Positions 53,384-62,628 of a DNA stretch of 64,000 nucleotides are shown piece by piece. The first letter of the stretch is position 1. Each line of letters starts with the position of its first letter. The DNA is from Photobacterium proteolyticum. Its GTDB lineage: Bacteria; Pseudomonadota; Gammaproteobacteria; Enterobacterales; Vibrionaceae. Both the position numbers and the translations under genes were made by a program. The stretch lies in assembly GCF_001939735.1 (NCBI RefSeq), contig NZ_MJIL01000048.1:1-64000 (forward strand), in the 5' to 3' direction. A model generated the notes under the pieces. That model searched no databases. It was not told where the DNA came from and saw nothing but the letters and a program-made list of their open reading frames with translations.

Positions 53384-55051
53384 ATGGCTGAATACGTCTA
53401 TACCATGTCGCGCGTGGGCAAAATTGTTCCGCCTAAGCGCCAAATTCTGAAAGATATTTCCCTTAGCTTCTTCCCTGGCGCCAAAATTGGTGTTTTGGGC
53501 CTGAACGGTGCCGGTAAATCTACCCTGCTTCGTATCATGGCAGGTATCGATACCGATATCGAAGGTGAAGCTCGTCCACAGGCAGGCCTGAAAGTCGGCT
53601 ACCTGCCTCAGGAGCCGGTACTGGATGAAGAAAAAACAGTCCGCGAAGTGGTTGAAGAAGCGGTATCAGACGTTAAAGAAGCGCTTGTACGCCTTGACGC
53701 AGTTTACGCCGCCTACGCCGAGCCGGATGCCGACTTCGACGTGCTGGCCAAAGAACAAGGTGAGCTGGAAGCCTTGATCGAAACCAAAGACGGCCACAAC
53801 CTGGATATGCAGCTAGAGCGTGCGGCCGATGCACTACGCCTGCCTGAGTGGGATGCCAAGATTAAGGTACTGTCCGGTGGTGAGCGTCGCCGTGTGGCTA
53901 TCTGCCGCCTGCTACTCGACAAGCCAGATATGCTGCTGCTCGATGAGCCGACTAACCACCTGGATGCAGAATCTGTTGCTTGGCTGGAACACTTCCTGGT
54001 CGACTACAACGGTACTGTCGTGGCAATTACCCACGACCGTTACTTCCTTGATAATGCTGCTGGCTGGATTTTGGAACTTGACCGTGGTGAAGGTATTCCG
54101 TGGGAAGGTAACTACACCTCTTGGCTAGAGCAGAAAGATGCCCGTCTGAAGCAAGAGTCATCGCAAGAGAAAGCCCGTCAGAAAACGATCGAGAAAGAGC
54201 TTGAGTGGGTTCGCCAGAATCCGAAAGGCCGTCAGGCTAAATCAAAAGCACGTATGGCGCGCTTTGAAGAGCTTAACAACAACGATCACCAGAAACGTAA
54301 CGAAACCAACGAGCTATTTATCCCGCCAGGTGAGCGCCTGGGTGATAAGGTGCTTGAAGTGAGCAACCTGACGAAGTCATTCGGTGACCGCGTTCTGATT
54401 GACGATCTGTCTTTCAGCCTGCCGAAAGGCGCTATCGTCGGTATCATTGGTGCCAACGGTGCGGGTAAATCAACCCTGTTCAAGATGCTAAGTGGCGTTG
54501 AACAGCCAGATGCGGGTACGATCGAACTGGGTGACACAGTCAGCCTGGCGTCGGTTGACCAGTTCCGCGACAGCATGAACGACAAGAACACGGTATACCA
54601 GGAAATTTCGGAAGGTGCGGAAATCATCCGTATCAACAACTTCGAAATCCCTGCCCGTGCTTACGCGTCACGCTTTAACTTCAAAGGCAGCGATCAGCAG
54701 AAACTGATTGGCGATCTGTCCGGTGGTGAGCGTAACCGTGTTCACCTGGCGAAGCTGCTTAAAGCCGGTGGCAACATGTTGCTACTCGATGAACCGACCA
54801 ACGACCTGGACGTAGAAACCCTGCGTGCACTGGAAGAGGCGCTGCTTGAATTCCCTGGCTGTGCCATGGTTATCTCGCACGACCGCTGGTTCCTGGACCG
54901 TATCGCAACGCACATTCTTGATTACCGTGACGAAGGTCAGGTTAACTTCTACGAAGGTAACTACACCGAGTACACAGACTGGCTGAAGAAAACGCTGGGC
55001 GCACAAGCAGCCGAGCCACACCGTATCAAGTACAAGCGTATCTCCAAGTAA
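53384..55051 (+). CDS. ettA: Energy-dependent translational throttle protein EttA (ABC-F)
   Basis: EttA binds the ribosomal E site and gates the first peptide bond according to ATP/ADP. From the ATG at 53384 the protein has 555 residues, exactly the E. coli length. It has two ABC domains (Walker A GLNGAGKST and GANGAGKST; signatures LSGGERRR and LSGGERNR; Walker B LLLLDEPTNHLD and LLLDEPTNDLD), the arm insertion in domain 1 and the linker helix EKELEWVRQNPKGRQAKSKARMARFEEL. It is a single-gene unit ending in a strong terminator. Confidence 0.96.
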   Translation: MAEYVYTMSRVGKIVPPKRQILKDISLSFFPGAKIGVLGLNGAGKSTLLRIMAGIDTDIEGEARPQAGLKVGYLPQEPVLDEEKTVREVVEEAVSDVKEALVRLDAVYAAYAEPDADFDVLAKEQGELEALIETKDGHNLDMQLERAADALRLPEWDAKIKVLSGGERRRVAICRLLLDKPDMLLLDEPTNHLDAESVAWLEHFLVDYNGTVVAITHDRYFLDNAAGWILELDRGEGIPWEGNYTSWLEQKDARLKQESSQEKARQKTIEKELEWVRQNPKGRQAKSKARMARFEELNNNDHQKRNETNELFIPPGERLGDKVLEVSNLTKSFGDRVLIDDLSFSLPKGAIVGIIGANGAGKSTLFKMLSGVEQPDAGTIELGDTVSLASVDQFRDSMNDKNTVYQEISEGAEIIRINNFEIPARAYASRFNFKGSDQQKLIGDLSGGERNRVHLAKLLKAGGNMLLLDEPTNDLDVETLRALEEALLEFPGCAMVISHDRWFLDRIATHILDYRDEGQVNFYEGNYTEYTDWLKKTLGAQAAEPHRIKYKRISK

Positions 55052-55073
55052 GGGCCATCCCCTTTATCTTGTC

Positions 55074-55099
55074 AAAAGGCTGCATAATGCAGCCTTTTT
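55074..55099 (+). terminator. ettA terminator
   Basis: Inverted repeat AAAAGGCTGCAT / ATGCAGCCTTTT with a tight loop and T5. Confidence 0.88.
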
Positions 55100-55233
55100 G
55101 TATAAATAGCCTCTGCAATCAGACATTTCAATTGATCTCACTGCCGGACTAGCACATTTTTGTGATCCGATTCCTGGAGAAATGTCGCATTTCTCATTAC
55201 ACTTAAGTTACTAATAATCAAAAAAGTATTGTT

Positions 55234-55611
55234 ATGGCTGAACGACGTCACTTCATTCGCATTCTTTACCGAACTCCGGCTAAGCTACAGCAGGCGCAGG
55301 AACAGTGGTCTGCCGAAGTACGTGATCTGTCGCTACAGGGGATTCTGCTAACCTGCCCGCCGGACTGGACACCCAGACCGGAGGAGAACTACTGCATCAG
55401 TTTCTGCCTGCATGACTGTGACATCGAGCTGAAAATGGATACCCGGCTGGTGCATCACGACAGCGACTATCTGCGCATGCAGATCCTCCATATCGATATC
55501 GAAAGCGCCAGCCACCTCAAGCGCCTAGTCGAACTCAATATCGGCACGGATGAACTATTACATCGAGAACTAGAACAACTGGCTGATTTAAAAAAGCACC
55601 TTAACGAGTAG
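55234..55611 (+). CDS. Small PilZ-domain protein (PlzA-like)
   Basis: This 125-residue protein is a single PilZ domain, which binds the second messenger cyclic di-GMP. Both ligand motifs are intact: RRHFIR at 4-9 (RxxxR) and DLSLQG at 31-36 (D/NxSxxG). It is 182 bp after ettA and 12 bp before an M23 peptidase gene, with which it is probably co-transcribed. In V. cholerae a PilZ protein lies next to the ettA homologue, so orthology to PlzA is likely but inferred. It may link c-di-GMP to cell-wall or motility functions. Confidence 0.85.
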   Translation: MAERRHFIRILYRTPAKLQQAQEQWSAEVRDLSLQGILLTCPPDWTPRPEENYCISFCLHDCDIELKMDTRLVHHDSDYLRMQILHIDIESASHLKRLVELNIGTDELLHRELEQLADLKKHLNE

Positions 55612-55623
55612 TAGTCATTCACC

Positions 55624-56619
55624 ATGTCAGAAAATATCTGTATCTCGGCCTCAGATCACCGAGGCACCTCTCATTACTTGATCAATCGCTTCAAGAAGCG
55701 CTACCTAGCCCTGACGATGAGCCTGATCCTGACCATCATTGTGGCCGGCAGCTTCAGTGTCTATCAGCTCTATCAGCAGAACCTGCTTTCCAGCCAAAGG
55801 CTTAACGAGCTCAACCTCCAGACCAAGCAGCTCACCACCTCGCTGTCTGAAGAAAATGCGGCCAACCAGGCGCTGACCCAGGAGCTGGCTACCAAGAAAG
55901 CCGCCCTTGGCATGCTGACCCAACGTATCGATGACGTCGAGATCATCCTAGGCCTGCAAACCGGTGACGGCGATGCACTGCCGCTGGAGCAGCGCGTCGA
56001 CAGCGCCGCAATCAGTTCGGCAGTCAGGGGAACGCTCTTCAGGCTGCTGCCAAACGGCAGCCCGACGCCGGGGATCCGGATGTCGTCAGGCTTTGGTACC
56101 CGAATCCATCCGGTGACCGGAAAACGCAAGCGCCACCGCGGGCTCGACTTTGCTGCCAATACCGGCACACCTATCTATGCACCGGCCGATGGCGTTATCG
56201 AGGTCACCCGACCGAGCAACAAGGGATCGGGAAACTTTTTGAAACTAAACCACTCGCTGGGATTTGCCACCACCTATTCCCACATGAGCAAATTCAATGT
56301 CAAACGCGGTAAGTTTGTTCGCAAGGGTGATCTTATCGGTTGGTCGGGAAATACGGGGCTGTCGACCGGTCCGCACCTGCACTACGAGATCCGTTTCCTC
56401 GGCCGGGCCCTGAACCCGCGCCCGTTTGTCGAGTGGACGCCGGAAAACTTCGAATCCTTGTTTGAAAAAGAAAAAACCGTGCAGTGGGCCTCACTGCTGG
56501 AGATGATCAACAATGTGGTCTCGATGCAGGTCCAGCTGACCCACGCTCCGGAGCCGCTCACCCCAATCGAAACGGCGAGCAATCAGGCACTGGCTTCTGG
56601 TGAGCAGCGCAAACTGTAA
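55624..56619 (+). CDS. Membrane-anchored M23 family metallopeptidase (LytM domain)
   Basis: The 331-residue protein has an N-terminal membrane anchor (about 28-50, LALTMSLILTIIVAGSFSVYQLY), a coiled coil (55-105) and a periplasmic peptidase M23 domain with zinc ligands His and Asp in HRGLDFAANTGTP, plus GPHLHYEIRF. The catalytic set appears complete, so it may cleave peptidoglycan peptide bonds rather than act only as an activator. It is co-transcribed with the small PilZ gene (12-bp gap) and ends in a terminator shared with radA. Confidence 0.9.
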   Translation: MSENICISASDHRGTSHYLINRFKKRYLALTMSLILTIIVAGSFSVYQLYQQNLLSSQRLNELNLQTKQLTTSLSEENAANQALTQELATKKAALGMLTQRIDDVEIILGLQTGDGDALPLEQRVDSAAISSAVRGTLFRLLPNGSPTPGIRMSSGFGTRIHPVTGKRKRHRGLDFAANTGTPIYAPADGVIEVTRPSNKGSGNFLKLNHSLGFATTYSHMSKFNVKRGKFVRKGDLIGWSGNTGLSTGPHLHYEIRFLGRALNPRPFVEWTPENFESLFEKEKTVQWASLLEMINNVVSMQVQLTHAPEPLTPIETASNQALASGEQRKL

Positions 56620-56646
56620 CGGGCTGATTCAAGCAGATACAAAAAT

Positions 56647-56673
56647 ACGAGAGCCGAACTGGCTCTCGTTTTA
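56647..56673. terminator. Bidirectional terminator between M23 gene and radA
   Basis: Nine-bp stem ACGAGAGCC/GGCTCTCGT with A-rich and T-rich flanks, serving both convergent genes. Confidence 0.87.
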
Positions 56674-56706
56674 TATCAGCTACAGCCAAACAACTACGAC
56701 CAACAG

Positions 56707-58095
56707 CTACATGGCAACGCGCTCAAACGCCGTCAGTGCCTCCTGCAGATCTTCCACCGCAATGATTTCGATCCCGTTAACCTTCCGGCTGGCATTGGCC
56801 TTTGGCACGATAGCACGGGTAAAGCCCTGCTTGGCCGCCTCACGGATCCGCTCAAGACCGTTGGCTGCCGGACGAATATCGGCATTGAGGCCAATTTCGC
56901 CGAACACCAGGACATCCTGCGGAATCGGGGCATTCTTGAAACTGGAGAAAATTGCCAGCAATACGGCCAAGTCCGCCGAGGTTTCCTCGATCTTGATCCC
57001 GCCGACACAGTTAACGAAAATATCCATGTCCGAGAGCATCACCCCGCCATGGCGCGCCAGAACCGCTATCGACATCGCCAGACGGTTGGAGTCATAACCT
57101 ACCGTCAGGCGGCGCGGATTCTCCGTCACCGAGTTATTACACAGCGCCTGTACTTCCACCAGCAAAGGGCGCGTTCCTTCCCATAGCGTGGTACACACCG
57201 AACCGGCGTGGTTCTTGTCGGAACGGCTCAGGAAAATCGCCGACGGATTTTTTACCTGCTTCATACCGGTTTCCGTCATCGCAAAAAAGCATGACTCGGA
57301 ATCGGCACCAAAACGGTTTTTCGAGGTCCGTAACACCCGAAACTTCTCATCCGATGTTGATGACAGTGCAAACAGACCATCCACAATATGGATCAGCTGC
57401 ATCGGACCGGCAACATTGGAATCTTTGTTGATATGGCCAACAATAACGAAGGTCACCCCCTCCGTCTTGGCAAAACGGGTTAGTGCTGCCGCCGACTCTT
57501 TCACCTGACTCGGACTGCCCGCTGCCGATTCGTTATGGGCAACCGTCATGGTCTGGATCGAGTCAATGATCACGAACTCCGCTTTTTGCTGGGTCACATG
57601 ATTCAACACCTGCTCAACGGAGGTCTCGGCAACCACGCTGATCTTATCGATATTCTGAGTCCCCAACCGCTTGGCACGCTGCGAGATCTGATGAATGGAT
57701 TCTTCGCCCGACACATACAGGGCAGATTTGTCTGCCGCTACCGCGCCGATGCTCTGCAGCAGCAGGGTCGACTTACCCGCACCGGGATCGCCGCACAGCA
57801 AAAGAACTGAGCCCGGTACGATACCGCTTCCCAGCACGCGGTCCAGCTCGGAGATCCCGGAGCTGAAACGGGGAAGATCTTTGCTCTCGACTTCAGAGAG
57901 CTTCTGAATTTTTGTTGCAGCCCCGGCATAACTGCTTGTGGCGGCCTGAGCCCCGGTCCCGATTGCCGAGCGGGTCTTCGGAACGGTAAATTCTGTAATG
58001 GTATTCCAGGCGGCACAGGCACTACACTGCCCCTGCCATCGAGGAAAATCCGCACCGCAATCACTACACACATAGGCACGCTTTGTCTTGGCCAT
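56707..58095 (-). CDS. radA: DNA repair protein RadA
   Basis: RadA is a RecA-like ATPase that promotes branch migration in recombination repair. The 462-residue product has the C4 zinc finger CSDCGADFPRWQGQCSACAAW, Walker A GDPGAGKST, the RadA-specific KNRFG motif and the Lon-like C-terminal domain (GGIKIEETSADLAVLLAIFSSF). Length matches E. coli (460). It is divergent from the large PilZ gene. Confidence 0.97.
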   Translation of the reverse strand: MAKTKRAYVCSDCGADFPRWQGQCSACAAWNTITEFTVPKTRSAIGTGAQAATSSYAGAATKIQKLSEVESKDLPRFSSGISELDRVLGSGIVPGSVLLLCGDPGAGKSTLLLQSIGAVAADKSALYVSGEESIHQISQRAKRLGTQNIDKISVVAETSVEQVLNHVTQQKAEFVIIDSIQTMTVAHNESAAGSPSQVKESAAALTRFAKTEGVTFVIVGHINKDSNVAGPMQLIHIVDGLFALSSTSDEKFRVLRTSKNRFGADSESCFFAMTETGMKQVKNPSAIFLSRSDKNHAGSVCTTLWEGTRPLLVEVQALCNNSVTENPRRLTVGYDSNRLAMSIAVLARHGGVMLSDMDIFVNCVGGIKIEETSADLAVLLAIFSSFKNAPIPQDVLVFGEIGLNADIRPAANGLERIREAAKQGFTRAIVPKANASRKVNGIEIIAVEDLQEALTAFERVAM

Positions 58096-58242
58096 GTTTC
58101 CCCTTTACTCGTTGATCGTCAGCACACTATTTGCTGCAGGAATAACTTTACTGGTACATCCAGCAAGAAATACTAACGACAGACTAAACTTTTGCTGCAA
58201 AATGCAGATAATAGACTAAGGACTAATGTATCAGAAAGAGCT

Positions 58243-60594
58243 ATGTTGCTGGACGATTATAAAGGATTGATTGAACAACTTATCCCTGTCTATGACAGTG
58301 AGGATTTTGAGGACGTCTTTCAGATGATGACCCAAGAGGCCAGTGGCCCGGCCCGGCTCCAGATCAAAATGGAGCTAAACCGGATCATGGCCCCGTGTCA
58401 TCAGCTTGTCGATCTTCGCGGCCGGGTCAAGGGGGAATGCCGCCCCTATGAGTTAAACGGCCTCAAACACTGGCTCGATGACGTTGCAATCAATACCTAT
58501 CACAAGCGGATCAAGGTCTTTGGCGGCAAGTATCGAATCGGGCTATACGAAGCCCTAATGAATACCCGCAACAACTTCCGCGTCCTCCACCAGCAGGAAA
58601 AGCAAGATACCAATACCGCAGAGCAGCCTCAGCGAGATACCCAGTTTGATGCCAACCTTATACGCTTTGGCCACTACCTGACCCGGGGCGAGAACCGTCT
58701 TCAAATCACCACCCAGGTCAACCTGGCACTGCCATTCAACCAGTCGGTTCACGGCGTGACCTCAGATTTGTCCTACTCCGGCGCCAAATTCAAGGTACCG
58801 GCGGCATTTAAGTACAACCTCGGCCAGACCATTGTCGCCAAGTTTCCGAAAATGGCCGAGAAGTTCAATGATCCCCGGCTTGACCTCGGTACCGAATACC
58901 GAATTCTCGGCATTGATGACCACAAGGAAAATGACAGCTTCAAGTGGCTGCGGCTTAAAATCACCAGCGACAACACCGTCATCAAACAGGCGATTGACCG
59001 CAGCCAGCAAGTCTTGCAGCGCCGTACCCGCAGAAACCATGAAGACAAGGTTATTCAGGTCCGGACCAAGGGGTATGAACACTGCTACCTCAAGCACACC
59101 ACCAGCATGCCGCTGTTTTTTGCCGGTGACGAGCTGAAGTATTGCCTGCTAACCGATCATAACCGGCACATCTGGGATAGCTGGCATGATGAGAGAAACC
59201 AGCCGGTCATCAACCACCTGCTTTCCAAAGAGCGCATGGCCAGCCTTGGCAAGGCGGGGCTCAAACAGTGTAGTACCTTAATTTATAGCTTCGCTCACGA
59301 ACATGACCGTAAGCACTTTTTCTACTCGGCCGCCTTGCCGGAAATGAGCATAGAAGAACGTCACCTGTTCTGGCACGTCGGGGCAACCAGAAAAAGCTGG
59401 CAGGTGACCCGCCTGACCGTTCACCCTATCAGTGAAGAAGACCTGAAACGACTGCAGGATATTGCCCCCGAGATGTTTGACCAGCTGAGCAAGCTGACCC
59501 ACATCGGCATTTTGCAGGATATCACCAATGAACAGGCGCAGCAGGACTACCGCCTGCCGGTCAAGCCCAAGCTACCGGGCAAAGCCCTCCAGGCCTTCCG
59601 GCACGTCAGGAACCCGGTATCGACAGCCAAGGCGATCTATTTTGATCCCAAGCCTCAGCGCAGCGAGTCGCGGTTTAAGTTCCAGACCCCAATCGAACTG
59701 CATCACCCGGACTTTCCGGCTGTTACCGGTATTACCCTCGATTTCTCGATTCGCGGCCTGAATATCGATCTCAGCCAGCCGCTCCCTATCAAGCGCGGCG
59801 ATGAAGTCACCATCAAGTTTGTCGATCTACTCAAGCTCGACAAGAATGCACCGCTTAGCCATATGCCGTATAAGGTGGTCAGGGTAAGCCCAGACTTTAG
59901 CAACATCCAGCTCACCACAGGCAGCGGTGACTGCGCATTGAAGGGAGAGCAGTTTCTGCGTCGCCTGATCCAGCACAACGAAAGCAAGTTCAAGCTGCTG
60001 GAAGAGATCCTCCCGACCGGCGAGCTGCTATTGGCGATGCACCAGATGCTGCTAACCCGCCTCAACTGCATTCCGTACTTTACGGAAAAGCTCGACCACA
60101 AGATCAAGGTCAAGGCCATCGGCTGCAACTTCCCGATACCGGCACTGCCGAAACTGTTCAACCAGGTCGCCGGCGGGCAGGATTACTCGCTTGAGCCTCT
60201 TTTCAAAAACCGCCTCAAGCGGATGCTGGCCGAGACCATGCGCCCGGTCGAGATCCGCAAACCCTATGTTCACGAACTCTATCTATGGATTGAGAGAAAG
60301 GGCAATACCATCACCCGCCTGGACAGCAAACTCACCGAAGAGTTTGGCACCATTGACGAACGGATCAATTTCATCAAGGGCGCCAAGGCTAAAGGGGTAT
60401 TCATGGCACTGCGGGTAACGGCCGTGCCGGTGCTGAATCCGATGACGGCCCTGACCGGTATCGAACTCGGTGAACTGGCCCGAATGGCTCTGCACCGTGC
60501 CCGTGCGCTGGAAGTAGAATTCAACTCGCTCATCGGCTGTGGTGAGATTTATGATATTACCGATGAAGTGCAGATAAGGCTGGAAATCGGTTAG
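58243..60594 (+). CDS. Large PilZ-domain protein
   Basis: From the ATG at 58243 (AAAGAG upstream; the frame is open 17 codons further) this is a 783-residue protein with two PilZ-like segments. The first has LTRGENRLQITTQVNL and DLSYSGAKF (about 155-195); the second has SESRFKFQTPIEL and LDFSIRGLNIDL (about 470-510). Each keeps an Arg-rich start and a D-x-S-x-x-G-like turn, though the second has F in place of L. The rest is unassigned. Its position between radA and serB matches the V. cholerae PilZ protein beside serB (PlzC, by memory). No membrane segment is seen; c-di-GMP effector in the cytosol is the likely role. Confidence 0.78.
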   Translation: MLLDDYKGLIEQLIPVYDSEDFEDVFQMMTQEASGPARLQIKMELNRIMAPCHQLVDLRGRVKGECRPYELNGLKHWLDDVAINTYHKRIKVFGGKYRIGLYEALMNTRNNFRVLHQQEKQDTNTAEQPQRDTQFDANLIRFGHYLTRGENRLQITTQVNLALPFNQSVHGVTSDLSYSGAKFKVPAAFKYNLGQTIVAKFPKMAEKFNDPRLDLGTEYRILGIDDHKENDSFKWLRLKITSDNTVIKQAIDRSQQVLQRRTRRNHEDKVIQVRTKGYEHCYLKHTTSMPLFFAGDELKYCLLTDHNRHIWDSWHDERNQPVINHLLSKERMASLGKAGLKQCSTLIYSFAHEHDRKHFFYSAALPEMSIEERHLFWHVGATRKSWQVTRLTVHPISEEDLKRLQDIAPEMFDQLSKLTHIGILQDITNEQAQQDYRLPVKPKLPGKALQAFRHVRNPVSTAKAIYFDPKPQRSESRFKFQTPIELHHPDFPAVTGITLDFSIRGLNIDLSQPLPIKRGDEVTIKFVDLLKLDKNAPLSHMPYKVVRVSPDFSNIQLTTGSGDCALKGEQFLRRLIQHNESKFKLLEEILPTGELLLAMHQMLLTRLNCIPYFTEKLDHKIKVKAIGCNFPIPALPKLFNQVAGGQDYSLEPLFKNRLKRMLAETMRPVEIRKPYVHELYLWIERKGNTITRLDSKLTEEFGTIDERINFIKGAKAKGVFMALRVTAVPVLNPMTALTGIELGELARMALHRARALEVEFNSLIGCGEIYDITDEVQIRLEIG

Positions 60595-60641
60595 AGGTAC
60601 TAGGTACTAGGTACTAGGTACTAGGTACTAGGTACTAGGTA
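60595..60641. repeat. Heptamer tandem repeat (AGGTACT) x 6
   Basis: Six perfect copies of AGGTACT (60595-60636) and a partial AGGTA. The array begins immediately behind the stop codon of the PilZ gene (TAG at 60592-60594) and ends 12 bp before its terminator. Seven is not a multiple of three, so it cannot be coding in one frame. Confidence 0.97.
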
Positions 60642-60652
60642 GAAGATACAAT

Positions 60653-60690
60653 AAGAAAGCGAGAGGTGTACGCCTCTCGCTTTCTTTTAG
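60653..60690 (+). terminator. Terminator after the large PilZ gene
   Basis: Long perfect stem AAGAAAGCGAGAGG / CCTCTCGCTTTCTT (14 bp, 6-base loop) followed by TT. It could also act on serB transcripts from the other side. Confidence 0.85.
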
Positions 60691-60766
60691 CCCAAGGCTA
60701 TGTAATAACAACCTAAGAAATTAAGCTCTTCCTAGAAACTCACCTCTAAAAACGAGTACCTTCCGT

Positions 60767-61732
60767 CTACCAGCTGATCCCTTGTGGCATCAGTGAGGCA
60801 GACAGAATACACATCACCCCACCCAAATCGGCTTGGCGGATCACCGCGGGAGCCTCAGCCTCGACTTTCGGCTTGGCATGATAGGCAATCCCCAGTCCGG
60901 CCGCCTTGAGCATCAGAAGATCATTGGCACCGTCACCGACAGCAACGGTATTGTGCAGGGCAATCTCGTGCTGATCCGCCAACTCGCGCAAAATATCAGC
61001 CTTGACCTGCGCATCAACCACGTCGCCCAGCACCTTGCCGGTCAACTTGCCGTCGACAATTTCCAGCGTATTCGACTGGGCATGAACAAGCTGTAACTCT
61101 TGTTTGAGGTAGTCCGAGAAATAGGTAAACCCGCCCGAGGCAATAGCGACTTTCCAGCCATAGTGATGGAGGGTTGCAACCAGCTCGCGCAGCTCCGGCA
61201 TCATCGGCAGTGTCGAGCGCACGGATTCCAGAATCGATTCATCAGCCCCCGCCAGTGTTGCCACTCGCTGACGCAGGCTTTGTTCAAAATCAAGCTCGCC
61301 CTGCATTGCTCGCTCTGTCACCTCGGCAACTTGCTCCCCGACCCCGGCCAGCACGGCAATTTCATCGATACATTCGATCTCAATGGCTGTCGAGTCCATA
61401 TCCATCACCACAAGGCCGGGCTCGGACAGATCCGGCAGATCGCTGGTAGAGGCATAGTCTAACCGGAAGTGGATCAAGGCCTGTTCCAGCAAGGCCGACA
61501 GCTCATCCCGGATCAGCAATGCATCATACGATCCCACCTTCCATGCGGCGACCACATCCAGATCATCACCGACATATGCCGCTATGTCCGCCAGCAGCTC
61601 AGGCGTTATTCGCCGCCCGTAAACCAGCAAGCCGGCTTGCTGTCTTATCAGATTAGAGGCTGAATTTATGCTGGGGAAGCGCTGTTGCAGCGAAGTGTGT
61701 TTTTTAACTTTTAGCACGCTATCTACATCCAT
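60767..61732 (-). CDS. serB: Phosphoserine phosphatase SerB
   Basis: SerB makes the last step of serine synthesis, O-phospho-L-serine to L-serine. The 321-residue HAD-superfamily enzyme has the nucleophile motif DMDSTAIEIECIDEIA (Asp 111 and 113), motif II SGGFTYF, and the metal-binding GDGANDLLML near 271. The N-terminal 100 residues form the usual additional domain. It is divergent from the smp gene, the conserved serB-smp arrangement of gammaproteobacteria. Confidence 0.96.
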   Translation of the reverse strand: MDVDSVLKVKKHTSLQQRFPSINSASNLIRQQAGLLVYGRRITPELLADIAAYVGDDLDVVAAWKVGSYDALLIRDELSALLEQALIHFRLDYASTSDLPDLSEPGLVVMDMDSTAIEIECIDEIAVLAGVGEQVAEVTERAMQGELDFEQSLRQRVATLAGADESILESVRSTLPMMPELRELVATLHHYGWKVAIASGGFTYFSDYLKQELQLVHAQSNTLEIVDGKLTGKVLGDVVDAQVKADILRELADQHEIALHNTVAVGDGANDLLMLKAAGLGIAYHAKPKVEAEAPAVIRQADLGGVMCILSASLMPQGISW

Positions 61733-61846
61733 GTTTAAGTTTGGTCATATTAATCCACTGCTACCAAAGTACCCTATTGCAATTTATTAGGGCAAGCCCC
61801 AATATGGCATTCGTGCATTTCGGCTTAGATTCCACTATATGTTGAT

Positions 61847-62461
61847 ATGATGATACTGAAAAAAACGCGACTACAGCGAACATGGCAACTCCTGGTATTG
61901 ATAGCTTGCCTGGGCGGCTTGGTTACCATGCTGGAATATGGCTCGGACTTAAATCTCCGCAGCTACCGGGCGCTCAGCGAGCAGACCCAGTCTCTGTCAC
62001 GCATTATCGTTCGGCAAGCCGCCGGGACGGCAGCCAAAGATATTCTTGATAACAATCAGGACAAGCTTCAGGCGCTGGTTCAGCAGCTCTCCGAGGAGCC
62101 ACTCATTCTTGATGCCAGCATCTACGATCTGGAGGGTATCGCTGTCGCCAAAACAGAAGAGGCGATGCCGTTGGAGCAGGTTACGGGGATTTCGACCCCG
62201 CTGTCTGTTGCCAGCTTTGGCCGCCAGCAAATTGTCGAGCCGGTGATGGCCGACAAGCAGGTGATTGGCTTTGTCCGTATTACCCTGGAGCACGGCAAGC
62301 TATTGGAAGATGCCGCCAGCCAGGTTGAATACATGACCAATATCATTCGGGGACTGATACTGGCCGCCTTGTTCATCGGCTTCCTGCTGGCCTTCACCTT
62401 CGGCCGCCGCAAAGATATCTGGCACTTCCCGTTCCTGCTGACGTCAAATGCGAAGGATTAA
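61847..62461 (+). CDS. smp: Smp/YtjB family membrane protein
   Basis: The 204-residue protein has membrane helices near both ends (LQRTWQLLVLIACLGGLVTMLEYG and IIRGLILAALFIGFLLAFTFG) and a periplasmic middle domain of about 140 residues resembling a sensor (DASIYDLEGIAVAKTEEAMPLEQ). This is the YtjB/Smp family found divergent to serB in E. coli and vibrios; its function is not known. A ribosome-binding site is not obvious before the double ATG. Confidence 0.88.
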   Translation: MMILKKTRLQRTWQLLVLIACLGGLVTMLEYGSDLNLRSYRALSEQTQSLSRIIVRQAAGTAAKDILDNNQDKLQALVQQLSEEPLILDASIYDLEGIAVAKTEEAMPLEQVTGISTPLSVASFGRQQIVEPVMADKQVIGFVRITLEHGKLLEDAASQVEYMTNIIRGLILAALFIGFLLAFTFGRRKDIWHFPFLLTSNAKD

Positions 62462-62463
62462 CT

Positions 62464-62523
62464 CGAGGTTCGAGGTTCGAGGTTCGAGGTTCGAGGTTCG
62501 AGGTTCGAGGTTCGAGGTTCGAG
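62464..62523. repeat. Heptamer tandem repeat (CGAGGTT) x 8
   Basis: Eight perfect copies of CGAGGTT (62464-62519) plus CGAG. It begins 2 bases after the smp stop and ends just before the terminator hairpin, the same placement as the array at 60595. Confidence 0.97.
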
Positions 62524-62526
62524 CAT

Positions 62527-62560
62527 AAAAAAGGGCTTGCCATCACGGCAAGCCCTTTTT
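62527..62560. terminator. Bidirectional terminator between smp and deoD
   Basis: Stem GGGCTTGCC/GGCAAGCCC (62533-62541 with 62547-62555) between A6 and T5. Confidence 0.92.
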
Positions 62561-62628
62561 CAATCTAGCTTCTCGAAGCGAAGCGCACACGAAGCGCAGC
62601 AATCCTCGCCTCTTCTGCGAAACAGACC

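Noticed and set aside
60595..62523. The heptamer arrays as CRISPR
   Set aside because: Units are 7 bp and contiguous, without spacers; no cas genes are present.
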